Positions 42,609 through 55,162 of a stretch of DNA of 64,000 nucleotides are shown one piece after another; within the stretch, counting starts at the first letter, position 1, and every line of letters starts with the position of its first letter. The position numbers and the translations under genes are program-made. The notes below the pieces were generated by a model. It saw only the letters and a program-made list of their open reading frames with translations. It ran no database searches and was not told where the DNA came from. The stretch lies in assembly GCA_023614405.1 (NCBI GenBank), contig CM042691.1:169728927-169792926 (forward strand), written 5' to 3'. Source of the stretch: Avena insularis. Taxonomy: Eukaryota > Streptophyta > Magnoliopsida > Poales > Poaceae.

Positions 42609-43100
42609 CACCTTTGCCACCCCGACGTGGACACGCTACCACAGACCACGCCGCCCTCGCCCAGTATGTCTGGGAGGTAGCCCTGACATCACCGCCGCTG
42701 CCTGTGCACACCTCGACCAACAACCGCCCGCGGAGACGCCAGCGCAGTCGCGCCCATTTAACACCAGGCCATGCCAAGCGCCGAGCAATCCCGCGCGCAC
42801 ACGTCGCGCCTCGCTCTCTCCTTGCGCCATTATGCTCTCCGTGACTCCAGCAAGCACCCAGACATGATCGTTTAACCCCGCGCTCGCCGTGACCACTGTA
42901 CGCCGTGACGATTGCTGATGGTACCGCCGCAGAGTGCAGATGTTCTAGAATGATTGAGAACACGCCTCGTCGTGCCACTGTGCGCATGACGACCGCCTTG
43001 AAGAAGCGCGCTGACCTACACCCTTGGCCATGTCGATAGCACACTGTGACGACATCGCCGATGAGCCCGAGCCATGCCGTCGTGCCCCCCTTCGCCGTAG

Positions 43101-43109
43101 TATAAATAG
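43101..43109 (+). promoter_or_regulatory. TATA box of B 3' LTR
   Basis: TATAAATAG in GC-rich sequence, followed about 30 bp later by cacaaaccattcaactcctc, a pyrimidine/adenine start region typical of plant promoters. Confidence 0.75.
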
Positions 43110-45064
43110 AGCCCTCCCCCGGCCTCAAAACACAAACCATTCAACTCCTCACTCACCTAGCAACCTCTCTGACCTAACCCTGGAGCAAGGTGAGCGCCAC
43201 TTCACCAGAATTTAACTGGAGTTCGCCGCTGTAGAGGAGGAAAGGAGGCGACACTAGGAGCTACCCTAGGAGTTGTCGCGACCACCAGTCGAACCGCCGT
43301 CGTTGACTCGTTCGTTCGCCCACCTCGCCGGACCTAGCTCGAGCCCTGGTAAGCCCCCGACGACCCCCGCTGTAGCGCTAGGGTTCTGTCTCGCGCGTGT
43401 CGTGCGATGAATACTATGACGCTCAGCCATTGATCATGCTCTAATCATAAGGCCCAGATTAGCTGATACCTCTTCGCATTTGATTAGCCGCTGACAGGTA
43501 GGACCAGCCCCGGAGCAGCCCGCTGCCCGCGCGTTGCATAGTTGGGCCACCCATTAGTTTTCCCGCGCGTAGCCCACGGGTTCAAACTTAGGTTTGTCTT
43601 TTATTTGAAAATCCCATACTGTAGGTAACTTTAAAAACCAATTTAGGAAGATTCCCTAAACCAAATTGAATGAATCCAATTTTGTTGCAAAGTAGATGAA
43701 AATATCTAATCACTCCTCTTAGATTCAAATAGTTTGAAACTACAGATCACCTTCAGTAAAAATAACAAGATAGTATATTTTGTCACTTCAAACATTTTTG
43801 TAAAATTAACCCTAAGTGATTTTGAGTCGATTCCAACTCTCAAAAGTCACATTGGACAAGACCTTTATGAATATGTAAAAAAATATGGACTTACATACAA
43901 TAGACCTGGACCAAAGTTAAAGAATGGCTTTATAGTCATTTCTAGACACTTAAATATTATTAGTTAGTAGTGTAAGCTTTGTAAATTAGCTCAACCACTT
44001 TAAATCACATTCTCAAGTTTTTGAATATGTGGTGATGATAGGTGTTAATATGATCCCATATTTGAATTGGAGAATATTAAATCTTAAGTAACTTTTCAAT
44101 GAGTAGAAATTACTTTTCTAAAATAAGAAAAATAAAATCTTGTCACCCTTGTCTTGTAATGATAGAGATGATGCTAGATCATCTAGTATGACTCCTTGTG
44201 TGTTAAATAGAAGTTGTTAAGTATTGTTTGGTGATTGTGTACCTCGTATTTATTTATAGACGCTAGTACCAATCTGGGCTACAACGAGGAAGAATTCTAC
44301 GAAGACGAGGTAGGGAACTTAAACCACCTTACCAACCAAGGCAATTTATACTATGCAAGATAGAACTATGCATACCCTTGTGATACCCCTTTTATTACAC
44401 CAAATCCAATTTTTACTTGCAAGATTTATCGTTCTCGCTTTTATCCAAGTTGTTCCACTAGTTAATTAATTGGTGATTAGTGGAAGATTAGAAAAGGTGC
44501 CATAAAGATCTTGGAACTTGATGTAGGTAGATATACTTGTTTAGCACCCCTCAATAGTGACACCCCCATTGATAGATGCTAGTGCTAAACTAATCTTGAT
44601 CACTATAGATGGGAACAAATGATTATGAAAACTTTGGAATGATGAGTCATTCTATTGAAATGTTTTGACATGTGTTATGGACATAATGAGTTGAAGATGA
44701 TGTTGACTAAATTATGTGACCTGACTTTGATAAAAACTGATGGTTGGGTTCGGATGCGATACCATTCCAATTTTACCATACAACCACAATACCGAGTTTG
44801 GGTAGGGATTGACTGGAAGTTTATGTGTCTTAGTATGGGTTCCCTCGCGAAACAAGGTGAGCTGAGGCTACCTTGTGAATGAATGTCCACCTGTGTAGTT
44901 CCCAGGATGATAGATGGTCATGCCTGGGAGGCCAAACTCATAGGGGAGCTGCCTATACTAGGGTGTGTAATTGAAAGGTTAGGGTTGATTATCCACATAC
45001 CAAGTATGATGATTCAGGGTTATCCCTGACGGATGTATCGAATGTTGTGGTGAAAGTGTACCAC

Positions 45065-45113
45065 CTCTACAGATTGTCAAACTATTCGAATAGCCACGTC
45101 CGCGGTTATGGAT
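45065..45113 (+). repeat. Three-palindrome LTR module, B copy
   Basis: CTCTACAGAT (45065-45074, last base breaks the palindrome) is followed by the perfect palindrome CTATTCGAATAG (45082-45093), a 4-nt gap and GTCCGCGGTTATGGAT (45098-45113, last base changed). Confidence 0.82.
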
Positions 45114-45355
45114 AGTTGGATGGCCATACTGTTTCGTTGTCAGATGTTTTCAAAATGACTTGTGACTTGAAGTATGACTTTGACTTGATACCACAAGGGT
45201 GTGGAAATGAAACTAGGTTCCCTCTTAAGTAATCTAGACAACCAAAATTAGGTTCTTACTACTAAGTGCTTATGAAATAAATTTGGCTTGTTGCAAACAA
45301 ACCTAGAGGTTAGGATTTCTATTAGAATGGCTTTACTGCTTTAGTGATAGTTTGC

Positions 45356-45373
45356 GAGTACTTAAAAGTAATC
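45356..45373 (+). repeat. GAGTACTT inverted repeat in B LTR
   Basis: GAGTACTT AA AAGTAATC pairs at 7 of 8 positions and corresponds to the perfect stem at 9642-9660 in solo LTR C. Confidence 0.65.
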
Positions 45374-45712
45374 ATGGCTTTGTCCCTGGCTATACCCATG
45401 GCCAGACTATGAAGGAGACTACGAGGAGGATGGACAGCAGGACGCTTATGATAACTACGATCGTCTCCCATTGTCAGCCTTGCTTGCAACCCTGAAGATG
45501 GAGCCGCAACTATGCTATTATTTCTTCCAATGCTTTGATTGTAATCATACTTGATCATGATTGTAAGACTATTATGGTTTGAAATGGATGATGTACTGTG
45601 CTACCAATTCTTTTATGTCTCACAAAAATGGTAATCCTCGGATTGCGATGTACGGCATAATAGGCATCTTGGATTAAAAATCCGGTTGTTGACACCTATT
45701 CTACAACTTCAT

Positions 45713-45727
45713 GTTGTACTGTACAAC
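45713..45727. repeat. 15-bp palindrome just right of element B
   Basis: GTTGTAC T GTACAAC is perfectly symmetric around one base. It lies 19 bp from B's end, in sequence belonging to the Ulp1 locus. Confidence 0.7.
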
Positions 45728-47348
45728 TAGGTGTAGTTACATTTTAAAGTTTAAATTAAGTGCATTGAATTGAAGTGCATCAGGTGCTCGGATCAAAAAT
45801 TAAAATGTGTAATAAGATTAGTATGTTTTGTCCACTAGGGAAAATGAGCTCTTGCAGTGCTAGTGATGGAGATTCTTCCGATGGTATGTCATAGACTGAC
45901 GATGAGTTTGATGTGTTAGAAAACGAACTTAACAAGAAGATTGAGAATTACAAAAGAAAGCTTGGAGCTGAAAAAGAAATGAAAAATAGGTTCCAACGTT
46001 AAAGGCGATATACGTAAGAAGAAACTGAGGATTAGTGGAGAACAACATGATAGTCTGAACCACCAGAATAATGGTGACATGGTAATGTTAATACATGTCA
46101 TATTCTCCTTAATTGAGATAACAGCTGCACTAAGAAATTTAGAAATAAGTTTATGAATATTTTATAGTACTGACACATTTTTTTCCATAAACTACCAGGA
46201 TATGCCCAAGAATCAACTGATGGCACTTGAAAAATATACGAGGGACAAGAACAAGCCCCGTAGTAAGACTGGATCAAATTACACGGTAAGGTGCTCTCTC
46301 AAAGAGCTCCACAGATTGATAAAACATGATCTGAACGATATCTAGAAAGTAGAGCTGGTGAAATTGGCTGAGTTTTCATCCTGGAATACAAGCTAGATTC
46401 AAACGTTAGTAGGCCCCTGATCATTAAGCTATACAAGAAGCTTGATGTAGAAACTCAGAAAATGGAGTTTGCCGGTGGTAGGACGATAGCTCTGACAGCA
46501 GATGCTATGCATTCTGTCTTTGCTCTACCCAATGGAGGTATAAAGGCGCTTCGGCCTTCAGAAGCTGGCAATATCTTTGCTTTACGGTGGCTTAAGTAGA
46601 AACTAGGTTTGAGAGATAGGGACACTTCAACGGTGCAACACCTGATCTGTCATATTAAAATGTGTGCAACGGACAAGTTTACTATGAAATGCATAATACT
46701 TGTAATATGCACAAAGCATATATGTCCAGGTTTAAACAACCACATCAGCCGGGAAGTTGGGGTAGTGAAAAGCATTGATATCGAGAACTCAGGAAAAATG
46801 GACTTTTGCTAGCTTGTAATTGACGAGATCAAGAGGGAAGCACTAATGTTTCTTGTTGATGATATGAACCAAAGTGTTGCCGATGGTTGCGCAGTCCTTC
46901 ATTTAATAATATACCTGGATTCGCTCAAGTGTAGAAAATCACTTATGACAAAAGACACACCTAGAGTCAAATACCTGGACAAAACATATCTACTTGTTGT
47001 GTTGAAAGTGGATGTCATTGACAAATAGAGGTGGGGATGACTGAATATAAGTATTCTATTTGACCTCACCTTATTTCACATAAAGAATCATTCTAGCACA
47101 TAAAATATTTTTAAATTACCTCTTTTGACAGTTATTCCTGATCCATGGACATAATATTTGTTTTCTGTTTGTAGTGGAAAAGCTATGAAGAAAGAAGCAA
47201 TTATTTGAAACCTCCTGTCATAGAAACGACTTGTCACAAGATAACCTCAACTTCTAACAGAGAATTAGAGGCTTCAGGAACAAAGTACCAGAGGCTAGAT
47301 CAATGCATGGACCAGTATATAGATATACTGCTAGAGGAAGAACCTGGT

Positions 47349-47384
47349 GATGAAATCATCCCAGATGATGAAATCATCCCAGAT
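47349..47384 (+). repeat. 18-bp in-frame tandem duplication
   Basis: gatgaaatcatcccagat occurs twice without change and encodes DEIIPD twice in the acidic exon of the Ulp1-like relic. Confidence 0.85.
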
Positions 47385-48282
47385 GATACAACTGCTGCAA
47401 CGATATATGAAGAACATAGGATGAAGCAAAGGGACATGGAAAGAAGGAAACTGAAAGCAATGGCTAACTGCTTTCGAGCATCCTAGTGTGCAACTGAAAT
47501 GCTGAGATGTTTTGACAGGTACGATAATGACCTCACCAATGTAGCAAATATTTCAGGCACCAATGGAATCAATCAATCAAAGCATATAACCGAGGCAGCA
47601 ACTCATGACCAGAATGTTGGGAACCAATGCTCCGCTACAGGAAAATCAACAGCGGTAACAGCGGATAAAATGGATTCAGTTGATCATAACATTCCCTGGA
47701 ATTATGACGATAGAGGAATCATGTACATGGACAGAATAAAAAATACAGCAGCACCACAAGAGGAGCATGACATTGTCACCACAAGAGACTTAGATGAATA
47801 GGTGATACGTTGGAAACATATCTATAATTTTTGATGCTCCATGCTTGTTTAGTATCTACTTTGCTTTACTTGTCCACACTTTGAGGTGCTTTTTACATAT
47901 TTTCTGCTACTAACCTATTAACAAGTTGCAATAGTGCCAGATGCCTGTTTTCTGCTATTTTTGGTTTCAGAAAAGTTAGTAAAGAAATATTCTCGGAATT
48001 GGACGGGACAAACGTCAAAGTCAATTACTTTCCATGGGGAACAAGAAGTCTAGAGGGGAGCCGGAGGGGCCAGCCAGGGGGGGCAGACCCACCCTAGGCA
48101 CGGGTGGGCCCCACCCCATGCCCGGCTAGGGTTTTGCTACCCTGGCCGCCTCCTCGGCCTCCCCCTTCGTCTATAAGAAGCCCCCGATGCATAAACCCTA
48201 AGGACCCGATCATATCTCCATGAAACCGTCTGTAGCCGCCGCCACCATTATCCCTAGATCGGGGGGGATCTGAAGTTCTTCC

Positions 48283-50182
48283 TCTAGGGGTTCATAGCAT
48301 GGAAAACAAAAAAATTCTATCGCATGAACACACAATCAAGATATAATCTATGATCATGCCAAGATCTATCTACTAGATCGGTGCAACAAGTTGATAGAGT
48401 ACTAACCCTCGAAGATCCAAAGCGGTTAACGAGAGCAAATTCTCGAGGGTGATGTAGTCGTTCACTTTCCGATCTCAAGATCGCGTAGACGATCCTTCCG
48501 GTGGCGCATTTTGGCAGTGCTCCCACAGTTTTGTCACACGTACGATACTCGATGAAGACCTGCCTCTCCCTTGTTCCAGCAGGCAGCGGAGGTTGTAGCT
48601 CTCTCCTCGTGATTCTGGCAGCACGACGGCGTGGTGTCGGAAGTAGAGGGGAGATCCCGCAGGGCTTCGCCTAAGCTGGAGAGACTATGGTGGAGTAGAG
48701 GGAGCCCCGGCGATCTAGGGTTTAGAGGGCCGAGGTTTAGAGGTAGCTAGGAACTAGAGTTTAGCTAGTCAGAAGCGGTTTAGAGGAGATCTAGATTGGT
48801 CGCAACTAGAGAGGGGGCGGCGGCCAACCTAGGGGTTGTTGGGCGCGTAGGGCAAGGGGGATACCTTGGGGTGCGCCCCTACCTCTCCTTATATAGAAGG
48901 GGGCGTCCAAGGGGTGTTCCCAACCCATGTGGAAACCCTCCCTAACTCAGAAACCCTTCCTAACTCGGAAACCATGTTGGGATTTGACTTTTTCAAACTG
49001 CCTTTTTGACGTTCAAATTAGAATTTGATTTATCTCTTCCAAGTGTCCAGCCAAGTGACATAGGACATGATGCAACCATTACACTTTGTCATGACACATC
49101 CATGTACCCTTCCCCTTCCGAATCGGTGAACCTTCTATACCCTTCTAGAACATTCCGGTGAAAACACCGGAATCATTCCCAAACTCCGAAATTGGACTTT
49201 TCTTATATGAATCTTATTATCCGAACCATTCTGGATCTCCTCGTGATATCCCGAATCCCATCTGAGACTCCGAACAACATTCGGTCTCTTTACTCACATT
49301 CCATATCTACTAAACAACATCGAATCCTTAAGTGTGTCTCCCTACGGTTCATGAATTATGCAGACATGATCGAGACTCTTCTTCGATCAATAACCAATAG
49401 AGGAATCTGGAAATTCATATGGCTCCCACATATTTCTACGATTACTTCGTGATCGAATGAACCATTTACATACGATACCAATTTCCCTTTATCTCATGAT
49501 ACTTTACTTATCCGAGGTTTGATCGTCGGTATCTCTGCATACCTAGTTCAACCTCGTTACCAATAAGTACTCTTTTCTTGTTCCCGTGATATGTGATCCC
49601 TTGTGAGCCAGTCACATGCTTGGAAGCTAATTGTATGACATTCCATCGAGAGGGCCTAGAGTATATCTATCTGTCATATGGATGGACAAATCCCAATCTT
49701 GATCCATGTGCCTCAACACATACTTTCTGAACACTCAATGCCACCTTTATAGCCACCGAGTTACGGTGTGGTGTTTGATGTCATCAAAACATCCTTCCGG
49801 TGATGGTGATTAGCATGATGTCATGGTCGAAGGAATTATGTTACTATGTATCAGAAAGCTTATAGCAAGTGAACTATATTAAATGACTTGATCTTTATGC
49901 TACGCTTAACTATAGGAGTATGTCCATCACGTCATTCTCCTAATGATATGACCCTGTTGTTAATAACATCTCTATGTTCATGATTAGGAAACCATGATCA
50001 TATATTAACCAACAAGCTAGTTTAACAAGAGGCTTTACTAGGGACTCTTTTATGTTTACAAATCACACAAGTATTAACGTTTCCGGTTAATACAATTATA
50101 GCATGGTATGTAAACATTTATCATAAGCATGAAGGTATGATAATAACCACTTTATTATTGCCTCTTGGGCATATCTCCAACA
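48283..50182 (-). repeat. Element G 3' LTR
   Basis: This is 1900 bp. The plus-strand view begins tctaggggttcatagcatgg and ends gggcatatctccaaca. A minus-strand TATA box (TATATAAGG) is at 48887-48895. Confidence 0.9.
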
Positions 50183-50195
50183 GTCTCCCACTTGC
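50183..50195 (-). promoter_or_regulatory. Element G polypurine tract
   Basis: The minus strand reads gcaagtgggagac directly before the 3' LTR, the usual BARE/Angela PPT. Confidence 0.85.
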
Positions 50196-53100
50196 ACTAG
50201 AGTCGATAATCTAGTTTCAAACCTTTGTGCATTCAACACCTATGGCTTTCCGGTGTTGTATTTACACGATTGCTAGTGGTCAACTGATCTCCGGATCCGA
50301 CACTTTCAGGTCAGTGTGTAATTGCATGTCTTTGCATCTCTACGCACCACTCATTCTCTAATGATATGGCTTTGTATAAATTTGGTCCTTTGGTGAGACC
50401 TTTAGTTCCTTGGGGTTAAAACATGTTGATAATATTGTCGTACAATATATCTTCATAGTACTATCCCACTGTGAACCACACCTAGTTTGATAACAAACTA
50501 ATTGACACAAATGCCCTCTTTTGCTGCTATTATAGCAGTCATATACTTAGCCTTTTGTTGTAGTATCTGTCATAATGTCTTAACTTTGGAACTCATCCAA
50601 ATCCATTATGGAACTTACTTTCCATCATAGTGCCACATTTAGTTTAGATAGAGATAAACTTAATTTGTACTTTGTGACAAAACTAGTATCAATGTATTAC
50701 TTTTACAATAAACTAACCATCTATTTGTCAATTCTACAAAATAATATATTCTTAGTTCTTCTAAAAGATCATAATGATATCTCTACTATCGTCCAATAAT
50801 CATCTTATGAATCATTCTGGTATACGCTCATAACATTTAGAGCATAGGACATATCTGGATTTGTACACATCACATCATGATTGATAAAGTACTCTTTGTT
50901 ATTTTATATATCAAGTATCAAAAATACTTGAATCTTTATTCAATCCTTCTTGTGCAACAAGAAACTTTCTTGTAGTTTGTATATTGAACTCATTCAATAT
51001 CTCATCTATGTACTTCTGGCATAACCATATTAGCGTCTCAATTTATCCATATAGACATTGATGCCAAATATTCGGGTTCTGCCTAGGCCTTTCATCGAGA
51101 TGAAATTCTTAACCCATGTCAATAAAAAGATACATCATTTCCAATCAACAATATGTCTTCCACATAATGTATTAGAAACATGTCTTAGCGCTCCCACTTA
51201 ATTTCTTGCAAATACAAGCATCTTCATCGTCTCCGATGAAATTAAACTATTTTAACAGTTCATCATAGTGAAGATTCCAACTCTGCGATGCTTACTTCAA
51301 CCATTGAAGTTTGCATATGATTTTAGCATCCTTTGAATTAACAAAACCCTTTGAATCGTGTCATGCACACGTCCTAGGTAACCATTCTATTAGAAGAACT
51401 TGTTTTGTTTATTAAACTACCACATAACAAAATTATATGTAGTGGTTGCTACATTAATCCGTCTAGACTAAATATCGCTTAATGAAAGATCAGATCTTGT
51501 CATAGTCAACTCTTTGAACATTGTCGTGAACTCTTTCCTGACATGTCGATAATTTCATAGATGTGAAACATCCATGTCTATTTATTTATAGATCCAAATA
51601 TGACTGTAAGGTATTGCACCTTTTCAGAGGGTCTTTCAAGTTCAAAGCTTGATCTCCTATATGGAACTATCATAGATTTTATGGCTTCAAACCATTTGAC
51701 GGAGTTAGGGCCCATCATTGCTTATTTCCATGTAGTCGGGGCATTATTGTTAGATAATGATTTAACTCCCAAATCTTGGTATTTGATTGGTTACCCGACC
51801 TACTTGTTTCAATAGGAACTTAGACCTCCGTGACCACAACCTTTGAGGCACGTGAGCCATGAGCATTGTTGCTGCCTCCGGAACACTTTTCAGCGTTGTG
51901 CAACTTTGCACATATAGCTAAGGTTCTTTTAACCTTATCAAAGTTCTAGTGTCCTCCCACTCAACTTTTCACGGAAAATTCCTTTCTCAAAGAAACTTTA
52001 CGTTCTAAGCGACAAACATTTTTGTCTTTGGTGTTATGGAGGAATACTCAACAATTATTCAAAATAACATACAAAGATATGTTCATCCGATTTTGGTTGC
52101 AAACATCTTTCTTATGCATAGCATACCAATGTTTAAGAAAGGACAACTTGGGTTTTATCCCAAACCATAACTTTATATGGTGTCATTTCAACGGATTATG
52201 ATGGAGCTCTTTTCAGTGGAAAACGGTAGTCTCTAAAGCTTTAATCTTGAAAATATAATGGCAGTTTTATCAATTACACATTTGATCTTACCATGTCAAA
52301 CAAGGTTTCATTGCATATCTCGATTATTCCATACTCATATGGTGTTTCGAGAAACTCAAATCCATGGAACGATTCCTCAAATATTAGGTGTTATGCTAAA
52401 CTTTATAACTCAAATATCTTACTTTATGATCCTATCATAAATTCTTTATTTTCTTGTTAGATTGATTTTGCACTTCATCTTGAAAGTCTTTAAACTTTTC
52501 AAATGTTTCACACTTCATCCTTATTAACCAAATATTCATATATTCACTCAAATTTTTGGAGAAAGCATATGAAGTTGAAATCTATCGCTCTTGACTACAC
52601 ATAATGGACTTCATAAAACAATATGTACAAGTTCCAATAACCTAGTCATCTGTTCCCTTTGGCCTATGAGCGGAGTTTTAATTATATCTAGGAAAATTTC
52701 ACAAGCGTCATTTGATCAAAATCAAAAGACTCCAAAATTCCATCCACATGGAGTTTCTTCATGTTTTCTTTCCAATATAATTTAAACGGTGATGTCACTT
52801 CCTAAGTGATCTTTATTATCAATTGTCTTTCGACATTTTTAGAAATATTTTTATGGATGTGATTTATCCAACGAGATTTGTAAATCATCCATCTTTTATG
52901 GATTACGGCAATTATTTGAACAACCCTTTTGTTCTCATAATACCTGATAAAACAAATCTTGAAGGCAAGCTTTGATGTTAACGAGAAACACAACAACCCT
53001 TTATTTGTTCTCGATGAACATCATCACATATTCTTTTGCCAGTTACTTAGGCCATTATAGTTCATGAATTGTGTTGTTTCGTATGACGATTCACACTAAC

Positions 53101-54060
53101 AAATTCAGTATCCAATACTTAAGAACCACATTGTTTAATAAGCAAAGAATAAAGCCATAACATGTATATCCTTTATATACCTAAGCTGAACAATTCTAGT
53201 CCTTTCTTTTCTGCCATATATTTCTGAGATTCTCTTTCAGTATTTCCTTTTCTGTTCGAAAGAATCTATCAACATCAATAGTGGAGCCATACACATGACA
53301 CATAGTCCAAAGCATGTATAGTTAAACACCAATGTCTTTGGACTTGCACTTTGAAGTAGACCACCATCATCAAATACTTGGTGTTCTTTCAAATTCCATT
53401 CTCTAGTAATCTTTTAGTGTAGTAAACATTTTATCAAATATTCACCCTGATCATGGAACTATTCATGATCAAGCTACTTTTAGCTTATAACGGTGAATCG
53501 CGAGTATAATGTTGCTCTCCAAAACCTTTTGGAGGATTAGGACGACAAGCGTCTCCAACCTTTTTCAAATTCTCATCAAATATGAGAACATAAACTTTGC
53601 CATATTATACTCTCTCATGTTGCAACCAAAACATCATTTCAGATATCGCAATATCTTCCACACATCATGGTTTCTGAAACAACACTTTCAGATCCTAGAT
53701 AACCTTGAGATTAAAACAATCTTTTGAATATCAAGAATCATGGAGACAAACATGATACTTATATACTAACACTGGAATTGTCACTCTTGATTTAATACCA
53801 ATTATTAAACTTCACGGACTAACCGGAACTTACTGAAAGTTTGCAATAGGACTTTTAAACTTTAGATTAACACTTCAAAACAATACGATACCAGTTCGTA
53901 AAGTAACTAACCAGAATTCTATAGTTCTATTATCTCAATTATAACTAATCACAGGGTGGTAAAACAGATGCCAATGACTACAACAACTATGCAAATTTAC
54001 TTTGATTTAATTTATGATAAATAGTGTTCAACTTTTAATCATATTGCTATTGAACTCCCA
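50196..54060 (-). pseudogene. Element G gag-pol relic, heavily decayed
   Basis: No frame longer than about 75 codons survives on either strand. At DNA level the order of a copia pol is still traceable in minus sense. The clearest mark is the RT catalytic box, read as YVEDILL around 51146-51171 where functional copies have YVDDMLL. The flanking blocks (tcttgcaaatacaagcatct and the block near 51200-51360) are characteristic of this family's RT region. Gag, just downstream of the leader (about 53850-54010), is almost unrecognisable, with only a W-F-x-N-L-like trace. Integrase and protease were not delimited. The decay seems stronger than the LTR divergence alone would explain. Confidence 0.65.
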
Positions 54061-55150
54061 CTCAAAACAATATCCCTCACATTGTTTTAGTGATCACACG
54101 AACCAAATTCACTACACCAAGTCCGATCATCACGTGACATGATATAGTTTTAAAGGCGAACAATCATCATGTTCATCATATCATCTATATGACTCATGCT
54201 TTACCTTTCGGTATTCCGTGTTCCGAGACCATGTCTGTACATGTTAGGTTCGTCAAGATCAAACCTTAGCTTTCGCATGAGCAAATCTGGCTTGCTCCCA
54301 TTGTATACAATAGCAGAATCTAACACATCCGATCATCACGTGGTGCTTCGAAACAACGAGCTTTGTCAACGGTGCCTACTAAGGACGAACTCTCTATAAC
54401 TTGAAATTTTTTGAGACGGATCATCTTATAATGCTATCGTCGCGAACTAAGCAATACAAGATGCATAAAAGTATTGACATCACATGTAATTAAAAATATG
54501 TGATATGATATGGCCTTTCTTCTTGTTCTTCCGATATCCATCTTCAAGCACGAACATGAACTCCATCATCACTGGCGTGGCATCAAGATCAATGGCGCCG
54601 CTCCATGGTTGTTGTCCACCAGCATCAACTATTACAACTACTTTGAATAATAGACACGCAGGTCTAGACGAAATTAAAAGACAACCATATGGCTCCTGCT
54701 GGTTGTCGACTTACAATAAGGAACATTGCATACATCATATATAATCATAATCATGGCCATATCACATCACATCACACCCCTGCAGAACAAAGTTAGACGC
54801 CTCTAATTTTCTTTGCATGTTTTACGTGGTTTAGGGCTTTCAATAAGTGTTGTTCTAACTTACGAACAAGAACCACAACGTTGATGCTTGAACTATCAAG
54901 TGCCCGTTGTAAATTGAATCTTTACTCTGATGGGAGAGACAGACACCCGCAAAGCCACTTATGCAATACAAGTTGCATGTCGAGCGTGGATCAAGTCTCA
55001 TGAACGATGCCATGTAAGGTTATCCCAGGCCGCTTCATCCCACCATACCGCAAGATGCAAAGTACACAAGAAGCAATTGATAATAAAAGCACCACCACCC
55101 ATAATGACCATTGTGTTCTACTCATGCAACAGATCTACATATAGACACGA
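54061..55150 (-). other. Element G 5' leader, no gene seen
   Basis: It matches element D's leader (40000-40700) in reverse. The small frames here (for example 54505-54744 and 54930-55226) lie on the wrong strand and carry no domain. Confidence 0.75.
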
Positions 55151-55161
55151 CTCTGATACCA
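55151..55161 (-). promoter_or_regulatory. Element G primer binding site
   Basis: The minus strand reads TGGTATCAGAG, 1 bp from the 5' LTR terminus at 55163. Confidence 0.88.
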
Positions 55162-55162
55162 C

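Larger units (their letters stand above)
19088..45694 (+). mobile_element. Element B: Ty3/gypsy chromovirus hosting A, E and D
   Basis: This is a plus-strand LTR retrotransposon. Only the last 68 bp of the 5' LTR are in the window (19088-19155), because element A sits inside that LTR. The order is PBS, extra upstream ORF, gag (split by E), zinc knuckle, protease, RT, RNase H, integrase/chromodomain, PPT and 3' LTR (37318-45694, split by D). With D removed the 3' LTR is 3.84 kb, starting TGTAACACCCC and ending GGTTGTTGACA. The right flank cctat (45695-45699) would be the target duplication, but the left partner lies outside the window. All genes are broken. Confidence 0.92.
42614..45694 (+). 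repeat. Element B 3' LTR, part 2
   Basis: It continues the B LTR after element D and its cacct duplication. It contains a GC-rich promoter region with TATA at 43101-43109, AT-rich sequence similar to solo LTR C in reverse, the palindrome module (45065-45113) and the end GGTTGTTGACA. The GC-rich frames at 42562-43215 and the frame at 43734-43967 have no domain and are treated as chance. Confidence 0.9.
45695..47802 (+). pseudogene. Ulp1-like transposon or host gene relic, 5' exons
   Basis: A start at 45844 gives the Ser/Asp-rich MSSCSASDGDSSDGMS, with a stop after it, then TDDEFDVLENELNKKIEN. A GT-AG intron fits 46082-46198. The next exon reads DMPKNQLMALEKYTRDKNK and SLKELHRLIKHDLND. After a frameshift it reads GGRTIALTADAMHSVFALPN, RPSEAGNIFALRWL, LRDRDTSTVQHLICHIKM, TKHICPGLNNHISREVGV and DGCAVLHLIIYLDSLKC. 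This N-terminal domain is typical of plant Ulp1-like proteins carried by transposons. A second intron ends at 47174. The following exon (47175-47801) is acidic with a duplicated DEIIPD. At least six stops or frameshifts are present. The gene continues at 58107 after solo LTR H. Confidence 0.7.

Noticed and set aside
42562..43215. Frames up to 178 codons on both strands around 42600-43200
   Set aside because: This is the GC-rich promoter region of B's 3' LTR, with a TATA box at 43101. There is no domain and the frames are open on opposite strands.
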